Shown here: positions 36,199 through 42,642 of the stretch, in pieces
Layout of the letters: the number at the start of each line of letters is the position of its first letter
Numbering within the stretch: the stretch's first letter is position 1
Origin: Sphingomonadaceae bacterium
GTDB lineage: Bacteria > Pseudomonadota > Alphaproteobacteria > Sphingomonadales > Sphingomonadaceae
Assembly: GCA_947476425.1 (NCBI GenBank)
Contig: CANJQJ010000026.1
Span: 1-42,642 of the forward strand
Direction: 5' to 3'
Length of the DNA: 42,642 bases
Notes under the pieces: model-generated
What the model was told of the DNA's origin: nothing
Database searches by the model: none
Seen by the model: only the letters and a program-made list of their open reading frames with translations
Translations under genes and position numbers: made by a program

Positions 36199-37359
36199 AT
36201 GAACTGGTGGCACAAGATCAAGCGGCTGTTCCTGGCCGAGACGGCACCGACCCGGTCGGCGCTGCCTGTTCAGTCGCAAGCGATCGAGATTGCACGTGTG
36301 CTGTGCATCATGGGCATGGTCTATGCGCATGTCTGGACTGGCAGGACCTCGGCCTACATCATCGCGCATTCGACAACCGATCAGGGAATGCTCCGCTGGT
36401 TCGTCGTCGAGATGATCGGTCGCAGCTCAGTGCCATTGCTGGGCATGGTTTCGGGATGGCTCGTTGGGTCGTCAGCCTTGCGTCGATCCTATTGGCGCTT
36501 CGCTCTGGGAAAGGCACGCACGGTGCTCGCGCCAATGCTGCTGTGGAATGCGCTCGCGGTGTTCCTGATCCTTGGGGCAGCCTATCTCCAGATCATTCGC
36601 GGTCCCGGATGGAAGGGCTGGGGCTGGGTGCTGGGGGAGGTTACAGCCTTTAGTCGCTTCAATGAACTGAACGTCCAGATGCCATTCCTCCGCGATCTCT
36701 TCGTGTGCATGCTGATCGCGCCGCTTGTGGTGAGGTTGAGGAGCGCATGGCTGATCGTGCTGCTGATGACGGTATTGGTATGGACCGTAGCGACATGGTT
36801 CTTCCCATTGGTCCTGCGACCCCAGGTGGCGCTTTTCTTCGTGATTGGCATCGCGGCCCGGCGTTGGGGCTGGGCTGATTATGTGGGGCGCATGCCCTTC
36901 GGCCTTGCCGCTTTGCCGTTCCTGTTGCTGGCGCCGGTGAAGTTCGCTCTATCGGTATGGGGCTATTATTTCGGACGCGAGGAAGTCGAGATCGTCACGG
37001 CCGTTGAGATGGCGATGCGCGTGTCGGCCGCGATGCTCATGTGGCGTATTTCGATGGCGTTGGTCGGCAAGCCGATCGCCATCCCGATCATGCGGATCGA
37101 GCCTTATGCGTTCCTGCTGTTCTGCTCGCACGAGATCATGATCTGGCTGGCCTCGCAGAAAATCGGCAGCGTGACCGGCCCACTGGATGCCCCTGGCTGG
37201 CCGATCTTCTTCCTGTTGAACCCGTTGCTGGTGCTTTGCGGTACGCTTGTGCTGGGGAAGCTCCTCGTCGAACTCGCGCCATGGGCAGCGAACTGGTTGA
37301 GCGGCGGGCGATTGAACGGCCGTCCGGCGAAGACGCATCTCATTGCTCAAGCGGTATGA
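36199..37359 (+). CDS. Membrane acyltransferase 3 family protein
   Basis: A 386-residue integral membrane protein with about ten hydrophobic helices. Near the N-terminus AIEIARVLCIMGMVYAHVW has the conserved Arg33 and His44 of the acyltransferase-3 family, which move acyl groups onto exported carbohydrates or glycans (OafA, OpgC, NodX). The specific acceptor cannot be told. ATG 36199 starts before the amphipathic MNWWHKIKRLF segment; a GTG at 36151 is in frame but unlikely. No strong ribosome binding site is seen. Its position inside the ribosomal cluster is unusual. Confidence 0.85.
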   Translation: MNWWHKIKRLFLAETAPTRSALPVQSQAIEIARVLCIMGMVYAHVWTGRTSAYIIAHSTTDQGMLRWFVVEMIGRSSVPLLGMVSGWLVGSSALRRSYWRFALGKARTVLAPMLLWNALAVFLILGAAYLQIIRGPGWKGWGWVLGEVTAFSRFNELNVQMPFLRDLFVCMLIAPLVVRLRSAWLIVLLMTVLVWTVATWFFPLVLRPQVALFFVIGIAARRWGWADYVGRMPFGLAALPFLLLAPVKFALSVWGYYFGREEVEIVTAVEMAMRVSAAMLMWRISMALVGKPIAIPIMRIEPYAFLLFCSHEIMIWLASQKIGSVTGPLDAPGWPIFFLLNPLLVLCGTLVLGKLLVELAPWAANWLSGGRLNGRPAKTHLIAQAV

Positions 37360-37389
37360 AAATGAACGGGTTGGGATTGGCCAACCTGC

Positions 37390-37418
37390 TTGACAGCGGC
37401 GCCGAAGGCTCTTAATCG
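37390..37418 (+). promoter_or_regulatory. Promoter of the alpha operon (rpsM)
   Basis: A perfect -35 TTGACA at 37390-37395 and TAATCG at 37413-37418 are 17 bp apart. It gives a leader of about 120 nt. This lets rpsM-rpsK-rpoA-rplQ be transcribed independently of the acyltransferase gene before it. Confidence 0.72.
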
Positions 37419-37442
37419 CCCCCAATCCCGAATGAATTGCAC

Positions 37443-37472
37443 CGGCGGCGCTCGATTGGCGTCCGCCGTTTT
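37443..37472 (+). promoter_or_regulatory. Hairpin with T-tract in the rpsM leader
   Basis: CGGCGGCGC pairs with GCG and CCGCCG (one bulged T) around TCGATTG, followed by TTTTAATT. It lies between the rpsM promoter and gene, the position of an attenuator; in E. coli the alpha operon leader binds S4, whose gene is not in this cluster. Confidence 0.55.
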
Positions 37473-37545
37473 AATTCGTTGACGGGATGCAAAGCGTAGA
37501 GATGGGGCGCTCGCCAGGCGACCCGTGGAGCGAGGAGAAACAACT

Positions 37546-37914
37546 GTGGCACGTATTGCGGGTGTTAACATCCCGACCAACAAGCGCGTCGAAATCGCGC
37601 TTACCTATATTCACGGAATTGGCCGTACCAAGGCCAAGCAGATCGCCGACAAGATCGGCATCGAATCGCATCGTCGCGTGCAGGATCTTTCCGACCAGGA
37701 AGTTCTGCAGATCCGCGAAGCGATCGACGCCGGCCACACCGTGGAGGGTGATCTCCGCCGTGAAGTCGCGATGAATATCAAGCGCCTGATGGATCTCGCC
37801 TGCTATCGCGGCCTGCGGCATCGCAAGGGCCTGCCAGTTCGTGGCCAGCGCACGCATACCAATGCGCGCACCCGCAAGGGCAAGGCCAAGCCGATCGCCG
37901 GCAAGAAGAAGTAA
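37546..37914 (+). CDS. rpsM: 30S ribosomal protein S13
   Basis: A 122-residue S13, in the 30S head, contacting P-site tRNA through its basic tail and bridging to L5. The canonical start is read from a GTG at 37546 (giving [17 protein letters not shown]), with GAGGAG ten bases upstream; the longer ATG frame from 37525 adds seven unlikely residues. The helix-two-turn-helix motif and the tail [20 protein letters not shown] are typical. Confidence 0.97.
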   Translation: MARIAGVNIPTNKRVEIALTYIHGIGRTKAKQIADKIGIESHRRVQDLSDQEVLQIREAIDAGHTVEGDLRREVAMNIKRLMDLACYRGLRHRKGLPVRGQRTHTNARTRKGKAKPIAGKKK

Positions 37915-37956
37915 GCAGCGGCCCAGGCCGCTCTCCAGATATAGGCAGGATAGACT

Positions 37957-38346
37957 ATGGCACGCGAACCTCAGCGCATTCGTCGCCGTGAACGCAAGAA
38001 CATCACGTCCGGCGTCGCACATGTGAACGCCAGCTTCAACAATACCATGATCACCATCACCGACGCGCAGGGCAATGCTATTGCCTGGTCGTCCGCCGGC
38101 ACGATGGGCTTCAAGGGCAGCCGCAAGTCGACGCCTTACGCCGCGCAGGTCGCAGCGGAAGACGCCGGCAAGAAGGCAGCCGAACATGGCGTCCGCACCC
38201 TCGAAGTTGAGGTCAAGGGCCCCGGTTCGGGCCGTGAATCGGCGCTCCGTGCGCTGCAGGCGGTCGGTTTCCACATCACGTCGATCCGTGACGTGACTCC
38301 GATCCCGCACAATGGCGTGCGGCCTTCCAAGCGTCGTCGCGTTTGA
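37957..38346 (+). CDS. rpsK: 30S ribosomal protein S11
   Basis: A 129-residue S11, same length as in E. coli, forming the mRNA exit channel at the platform. [26 protein letters not shown] at the start and [18 protein letters not shown] at the end are diagnostic. The 42-bp gap from rpsM carries AGGCAGGA before the ATG. rpsD, which follows rpsK in E. coli, is absent; a strong hairpin and rpoA come next. Confidence 0.98.
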   Translation: MAREPQRIRRRERKNITSGVAHVNASFNNTMITITDAQGNAIAWSSAGTMGFKGSRKSTPYAAQVAAEDAGKKAAEHGVRTLEVEVKGPGSGRESALRALQAVGFHITSIRDVTPIPHNGVRPSKRRRV

Positions 38347-38357
38347 TGTGAATTTCT

Positions 38358-38383
38358 GCGGAGGGCTTTTTCCTGCCCTCCGC
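38358..38383 (+). other. Perfect hairpin between rpsK and rpoA
   Basis: GCGGAGGGC and GCCCTCCGC form nine perfect pairs around TTTTTCCT. The downstream sequence GTCCCATTTTCC has only a weak T-tract. It may be a partial terminator setting the ratio of RpoA to ribosomal proteins. Confidence 0.6.
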
Positions 38384-38438
38384 GTCCCATTTTCCGGCCC
38401 TGGCAGACGTGCCTCGGCCCAACCCCAAGGGGACCACA

Positions 38439-39503
38439 GTGACTGTCAACGCAAAGAACTGGCAGGAAATGAAGAAGCCCAACAGCCTCGAAAAGAAGGC
38501 TGGTGGGGACGGCAAGCGTCGCGCGACGTTCGTCGCGGAGCCGCTCGAGCGTGGCTTCGGCCTGACGCTCGGCAATGCGCTGCGCCGTGTATTGCTGTCG
38601 TCGCTTCAAGGTGCAGCTGTCACCTCGATCAAGATCGAGAACGTACTGCACGAATTCTCCTCGCTTGCCGGCGTGCGCGAGGATGTGACCGACATCGTCC
38701 TCAACGTGAAGCAGCTTGCGCTCAGGATGCAGGGCGAAGGCCCGAAGCGGCTCCAGCTTTCGGTGACCGGCCCAGCCGAAGTCACCGCAGGAAGCATCGC
38801 TACTTCGGGCGATATCGAGGTGATGAACCCCGATCTCGTCATCTGCCATCTCGACGAAGGCGCGACGCTCAACATGGAGCTCACTGCCGATGTCGGCAAG
38901 GGCTATGTGCCGGCAGCTTCGAACCGTCCGGCAGATGCGCCGATCGGCCTGATTCCGGTGGATGCGCTTTATTCGCCGGTTCGCCAGGTATCCTACAAGG
39001 TCGAGAACACCCGCGTCGGACAGGAGCTTGACTATGACAAGCTCACGCTGACGATCGAGACCGACGGAACGATCGCCCCCGAAGATGCGCTCGCCTATTC
39101 GGCGCGCATCCTTCAGGACCAGCTCCAGCTCTTCGTCCACTTCGACGACGGCCTGGTGGTTGCTGCCGCAACATCCGGGGTTTCCGCGCCGGTGGCTGGT
39201 GGTTCTTCGGAGCCTGCTACCGACTCGAACCAGATCAATCGTTACCTTCTCAAGAAGGTCGACGAGCTCGAGCTTTCGGTGCGTTCGGCCAATTGCCTCA
39301 AGAACGACAACATCATCTACATCGGCGATCTCGTGCAGAAGACCGAAGCTGAGATGCTGCGTACGCCGAATTTCGGCCGCAAGTCGCTCAACGAGATCAA
39401 GGAAGTCCTCGCTTCGATGGGCCTTCGCCTCGGGATGGAGATCCCGGGCTGGCCGCCAGAGAACATCGAGGAAATGGCCAAGAAGCTCGAACAGGAGTTC
39501 TAA
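38439..39503 (+). CDS. rpoA: RNA polymerase alpha subunit
   Basis: A 354-residue alpha subunit. The N-terminal assembly domain includes [13 protein letters not shown]-like sequence ([20 protein letters not shown] at about 34-53). A linker with a Ser/Gly-rich stretch leads to the C-terminal domain, where [18 protein letters not shown] carries the Arg that contacts UP-element DNA, ending in [16 protein letters not shown] 38439 has AAGGGGA five bases upstream and gives the usual [10 protein letters not shown] start. A repeat separates it from rplQ. Confidence 0.96.
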   Translation: MTVNAKNWQEMKKPNSLEKKAGGDGKRRATFVAEPLERGFGLTLGNALRRVLLSSLQGAAVTSIKIENVLHEFSSLAGVREDVTDIVLNVKQLALRMQGEGPKRLQLSVTGPAEVTAGSIATSGDIEVMNPDLVICHLDEGATLNMELTADVGKGYVPAASNRPADAPIGLIPVDALYSPVRQVSYKVENTRVGQELDYDKLTLTIETDGTIAPEDALAYSARILQDQLQLFVHFDDGLVVAAATSGVSAPVAGGSSEPATDSNQINRYLLKKVDELELSVRSANCLKNDNIIYIGDLVQKTEAEMLRTPNFGRKSLNEIKEVLASMGLRLGMEIPGWPPENIEEMAKKLEQEF

Positions 39504-39515
39504 GGTCGCGAATCG

Positions 39516-39580
39516 GTCCCCGGCGAAAGCCGGGGTCCAGTTCAGGCACTGCTTCTGGACCCTGGCTTTTGCCGGGGCAC
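39516..39580 (+). repeat. Double palindromic repeat between rpoA and rplQ
   Basis: Two related hairpins face each other: CCCCGGCGAAAGCCGGGG at 39518-39535 and the imperfect CCTGGCTTTTGCCGGGG at 39561-39577, flanked by GTCCAG (39536) and CTGGAC (39555) that are mutually complementary. CCCCGGC-AAA-GCCGGGG elements of this kind are common dispersed repeats in alphaproteobacteria. Confidence 0.7.
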
Positions 39581-39661
39581 GAAAGGGTTTGGGCGGTGCC
39601 CTATCACCGCCTGGTCCGGGGTACCTGATACGGCCCCCGAACAAACTAAAGGAAGAATATC

Positions 39662-40087
39662 ATGCGCCATCGCGTAGGCGGCCGCAAACTTCAGCGGACA
39701 TCCAGCCATCGTACCGCCCTGTTCCGTAACCAGGCAGCGGCACTCATCAAGCATGAGCAGATCATGACCACCGTGGCGAAGGCCAAGGAATTGCGTCCGT
39801 ACGTCGAGAAGCTGATCACGCTCGCAAAGCATGGTGGCCTCGCCAATCGTCGCCTGGCGCATGCGCGCCTGCTCGACGATACGCAGCTGAAGAAGCTGTT
39901 CGAAGTGCTGGCCGAGCGTTATGCCAACCGCGCCGGTGGCTATACCCGCATCGTCAAGGCGGGCATTCGCGCTTCCGACGCTGCCTCGATGGCAATCATC
40001 GAATTCGTCGATCGCGATGTTTCGGCAAAGGGCCAGGATTCTGGGCCAGTGCAGAATGCCGACGAGGAAGAATACGAAGCCGCCTGA
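39662..40087 (+). CDS. rplQ: 50S ribosomal protein L17
   Basis: A 141-residue L17 at the tunnel exit rim. [20 protein letters not shown] and the [37 protein letters not shown] region are canonical. The C-terminus is about 14 residues longer than in E. coli and acidic ([10 protein letters not shown]). AAAGGAAG precedes the ATG. It ends the ribosomal cluster and is followed by a terminator. Confidence 0.98.
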   Translation: MRHRVGGRKLQRTSSHRTALFRNQAAALIKHEQIMTTVAKAKELRPYVEKLITLAKHGGLANRRLAHARLLDDTQLKKLFEVLAERYANRAGGYTRIVKAGIRASDAASMAIIEFVDRDVSAKGQDSGPVQNADEEEYEAA

Positions 40088-40111
40088 TCGGCTCGGTTCT
40101 CCTGATACCAG

Positions 40112-40148
40112 AAGGGCTGCCGCAGCGATGTGGCGGCCCTTTTTGTTT
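40112..40148 (+). terminator. Rho-independent terminator of the ribosomal cluster
   Basis: AAGGGCTGCCGC pairs with GTGGCGGCCCTT over 12 positions (two wobbles) around AGCGAT, then TTTTGTTT. Position after rplQ and strength mark it as the end of the alpha operon. Confidence 0.92.
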
Positions 40149-40291
40149 GTGTTCCCCCGGCACGCTTTTGCTGGGACTGAAGCGCCGTTGGTATTACAAT
40201 CTGCTGCACGGGCGGTTCATCACGCCGACAGCCCGTTTCGTCCATGAAGGCGATGGATCTCGCACCGGGATCCGACTCGGAGTTTCGGAAC

Positions 40292-40822
40292 ATGAACGGG
40301 CTGAAGAAGACGCTGGGAATGGCCGGCATGGCCGCAATGCTGATGGCGTCGACGACGCCTGCAATGGCCCGGCCTGGCTGGGGCGGCGGCTGGGGTGGTC
40401 ATGGCGGCGGATATCGCGGTTTTGGCGGTTACGGCCATTATCATCATGGCGGCGATGGCTTCGGCAACTTCCTGCTCGGCGCAATCGTCGCAGGCGGGAT
40501 CGTCGCGGTGGCATCTTCCGCATCGAGGTCGGACCGTGAAGCCCGGGTGGTCGAGGGTCCGAGCGGACGTCCCGATCACAGCAACTGGTCCGACAGTGAG
40601 AGCGACGCGGCCAATATCTGTGCCGATGCAGCCCAGGATCTTGCCTCGAAGCGTGGTCTCGATGCGCACGTCGACGATGTCGATACGGTCGATCCTGACG
40701 AAGCCGATGGTTATCGGGTCGAAGGCAGGCTGGACAATGGCAAGGATTTCACCTGCGGCGTTAATCGTGGCGAGCTCACCTATATCCAGTTCTCAGACCC
40801 GGACGTCGCATCGCGCTATTGA
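40292..40822 (+). CDS. Exported small protein with Gly/His-rich segment, unknown function
   Basis: A 176-residue protein with a signal peptide (LKKTLGMAGMAAMLMASTTP, cleavage after AMA at about 26). A Gly/His/Tyr-rich stretch (about 28-60) could bind metal. A hydrophobic segment at about 60-77 (FLLGAIVAGGIVAVAS) may anchor it in the membrane. The acidic C-terminal domain has two Cys (in ANICADA and FTCGVN) that could form a disulfide. ATG 40292 has CGGAG upstream; an ATG at 40244 would hide the signal peptide. No family is recognised with certainty. It stands alone between the rplQ terminator and guaA. Confidence 0.75.
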   Translation: MNGLKKTLGMAGMAAMLMASTTPAMARPGWGGGWGGHGGGYRGFGGYGHYHHGGDGFGNFLLGAIVAGGIVAVASSASRSDREARVVEGPSGRPDHSNWSDSESDAANICADAAQDLASKRGLDAHVDDVDTVDPDEADGYRVEGRLDNGKDFTCGVNRGELTYIQFSDPDVASRY

Positions 40823-40921
40823 TGGAGGCGGGAATGCAAAAGCGAGCGGGCATCGAGTCAGCCGCGCCCTAGGCCCTTGCATGTGCTGGACAGCCAGCCA
40901 CGCGCGTCCTATCCGCGCATC

Positions 40922-42484
40922 ATGACTGTCCAGCCCAATGATTCCATCCTGATCGTCGATTTCGGCAGCCAGGTCACCCAGCTTATCGCACGCCGCGTGC
41001 GCGAGGCGGGGGTCTACAGCGAAATCGCACCCTTCAACGCAGCCGAGGCCGCGTTCGAGCGTATGAAGCCGAAAGGCATCATCCTCTCGGGCGGCCCTGC
41101 CTCGGTCACCACCGATGGCAGCCCACGCGTGCCGCAGCATTTCTTCGAGGCGGGAGTTCCCATCCTCGGCATTTGCTACGGCCAGCAGGTGATGTGCGAA
41201 CAGCTTGGCGGCAAGGTTGTCGGCGGGCAGGGCGAAGGTGAATTCGGCCGCGCTTTCGTCGAGGTCAGCAACCGTTCGGCACTGTTCGACGGTCTGTGGA
41301 AAGAAGGCGATCGCCACCAGGTGTGGATGAGCCATGGCGACAAGGTCGCAGAGCTCCCCGCGGGTTTCGCGCCGGTCGCGGTATCCGAAGGCGCGCCATT
41401 TGCCGTGACGTCGGACGAGAAGCGCCGCTTCTACGGTGTCCAGTTCCATCCCGAGGTTGTTCATACCCCAGACGGCGCCAAGCTGATCGCAAATTTTGCA
41501 CGCCATGTCTGCGGGCTGGCCGGTGATTGGTCGATGGCCGAATTCCGAGCCACCAAGATCGCCGAAATTCGTGCTCAGGTCGGCAAGGGCAAGGTGATCT
41601 GCGGGCTTTCGGGCGGCGTCGATTCGGCTGTGGCTGCAGTGCTGATCCATGAGGCGATCGGCGAGCAACTGACCTGCGTGTTCGTCGATCATGGCCTCTT
41701 GCGGCAGGGCGAGGCGGACCAGGTGGTTGGCCTTTTCCGGGAGCATTACGGCATACCGCTCGTCCACGTGAACGCCGAGACGCTGTTCCTGAGCGGCCTC
41801 AAGGGCGTTACCGACCCCGAGGCGAAGCGCAAGTTCATCGGCAAGACCTTCATCGACGTGTTCGACAGCGAGGCACGAAAGATCGGCGGTGCCGAGTTCC
41901 TCGCCCAGGGCACGCTCTACCCGGACGTGATCGAGAGCGTCAGCTTCACCGGCGGACCTTCTGTGACGATCAAGAGCCACCACAATGTGGGCGGCTTGCC
42001 CGAGCGGATGAACATGAAGCTCGTCGAGCCGTTGCGCGAATTGTTCAAGGACGAGGTGCGTGCGCTTGGCCGCGAGCTGGGGCTGCCCGAGATCTTCGTG
42101 GGACGGCATCCGTTCCCCGGACCGGGGCTCGCGATCCGCATACCAGGCGAAGTGACCAAGGAGCGTTGCGATATCCTGCGCAAGGCCGATGCGGTCTATC
42201 TCGATGAGATCCGGAATGCGGGGCTGTACGACGCGATCTGGCAGGCGTTCGCGGTGTTGCTGCCGGTGCGATCGGTGGGCGTGATGGGCGACGGACGGAC
42301 CTATGATTCGGTGCTGGCGCTCCGCGCCGTAACCTCGACGGATGGCATGACCGCTGACGTGTTCCACTTCGATCCGGCATTCCTGAGCCGCGTGGCGACT
42401 CGGATCGTCAACGAAGTCCAGGGGGTCAACCGCGTCACCTACGACTTCACGTCGAAGCCCCCCGGCACGATCGAGTGGGAATAG
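40922..42484 (+). CDS. guaA: GMP synthase (glutamine-hydrolysing)
   Basis: A 520-residue bifunctional enzyme converting XMP to GMP. The class I glutamine amidotransferase domain has the nucleophile Cys85 in GICYGQQ and the His/Glu pair in QFHPEV. The ATP-pyrophosphatase domain has the PP-loop LSGGVDSAV near 225-233 and a C-terminal dimerisation domain with [12 protein letters not shown]. It ends [16 protein letters not shown], the invariant end of GuaA. ATG 40922 is the first reasonable start; the ribosome binding site is weak. The 3' end of guaA is a known integration site for genomic islands. Confidence 0.97.
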   Translation: MTVQPNDSILIVDFGSQVTQLIARRVREAGVYSEIAPFNAAEAAFERMKPKGIILSGGPASVTTDGSPRVPQHFFEAGVPILGICYGQQVMCEQLGGKVVGGQGEGEFGRAFVEVSNRSALFDGLWKEGDRHQVWMSHGDKVAELPAGFAPVAVSEGAPFAVTSDEKRRFYGVQFHPEVVHTPDGAKLIANFARHVCGLAGDWSMAEFRATKIAEIRAQVGKGKVICGLSGGVDSAVAAVLIHEAIGEQLTCVFVDHGLLRQGEADQVVGLFREHYGIPLVHVNAETLFLSGLKGVTDPEAKRKFIGKTFIDVFDSEARKIGGAEFLAQGTLYPDVIESVSFTGGPSVTIKSHHNVGGLPERMNMKLVEPLRELFKDEVRALGRELGLPEIFVGRHPFPGPGLAIRIPGEVTKERCDILRKADAVYLDEIRNAGLYDAIWQAFAVLLPVRSVGVMGDGRTYDSVLALRAVTSTDGMTADVFHFDPAFLSRVATRIVNEVQGVNRVTYDFTSKPPGTIEWE

Positions 42485-42642
42485 CTTTTATTCCGTAAAC
42501 CATTGATATTCCAGTGTTTTGTATTTACAAAGTCACAGCAAAGTTTGTGGTTTTCCAAGCATTTGCGGTTGTCATTTGCAAAGAAAGTTGCAAGTTTAGC
42601 GTCCTATTGCAAATCATAGGACGCTTACTTGGCACGAGCATA
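42485..42642 (+). other. AT-rich, repeat-laden tail after guaA (possible island attachment region)
   Basis: Right after the guaA stop the sequence becomes clearly AT-rich, in contrast to the GC-rich genes before it. It holds four related TTGC motifs (CATTTGCGGT, CATTTGCAAA, AGTTGCAAGT, TATTGCAAAT) and a perfect 9-bp inverted repeat, AGCGTCCTA (42598-42606) with TAGGACGCT (42617-42625). No gene is visible before the window ends. Confidence 0.5.

Noticed and set aside
38136-39644. A 502-codon open frame antisense to rpsK and rpoA
   Set aside because: It overlaps two universally conserved genes and runs through an intergenic repeat; no domain is recognisable.

Overview
The window comes from a high-GC alphaproteobacterium, most probably a sphingomonad (Sphingomonadales). 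The reasons are the fused str-S10-spc-alpha ribosomal protein cluster with an N-terminally extended S5, an RpoA of the alphaproteobacterial type, the TTCGTCCTGAG-type intergenic inverted repeats, and a catabolic gene module of the kind sphingomonads exchange. The assignment rests on recalled family features, not on a database search.

Left part (1-4413): the end of an IS630-type transposase, a tRNA-Thr, then a run of minus-strand genes that read leftward from about 4335: a GT4 glycosyltransferase, a VapB/VapC-like toxin-antitoxin pair, the replication-repair ATPase RarA and a hypothetical protein. Gaps are 53 bp or less, so these may form one transcript with the toxin-antitoxin pair inside it.

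Catabolic module (4519-11396): five closely spaced plus-strand genes encode an extradiol (VOC-fold) dioxygenase, two acyl-CoA-dehydrogenase-fold flavin monooxygenases, and the alpha and beta subunits of a Rieske dioxygenase. They end at a near-perfect intrinsic terminator. A separately transcribed cytochrome P450 follows. No ferredoxin, reductase, flavin reductase, transporter or regulator is present, so the enzymes must borrow redox partners. The substrate is unknown; an aromatic or polycyclic compound is likely. The module ends against what looks like the 3' remnant of an outer-membrane beta-barrel gene.

Housekeeping part (11963-19391): a DUF1905 protein, pirin, an RluA-type pseudouridine synthase, the ribosome-rescue factor ArfB, free-methionine-sulfoxide reductase, a Gly/Trp-rich envelope protein, a universal stress protein, pyruvate dehydrogenase E2 (pdhC), a small membrane protein and dihydrolipoyl dehydrogenase (lpdA).

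Ribosomal part (19430-40148): rpsL-rpsG-fusA-tuf, rpsJ to rpsQ, rplN to secY-adk, an unexpected acyltransferase-3 gene, then rpsM-rpsK-rpoA-rplQ. A good promoter precedes rpsL and another precedes rpsM. Strong hairpins punctuate many gaps. The most elaborate lies between rpsJ and rplC: four hairpins or stems, a predicted pseudoknot and a terminator, which looks like a regulatory leader RNA. S12 carries Arg at position 88, a substitution that elsewhere gives streptomycin resistance.

Right end (40292-42642): a small envelope protein, then guaA. Directly after the guaA stop the sequence turns AT-rich and repeat-laden, as expected at a guaA 3'-end integration hotspot, but the window ends before any integrase could be seen.
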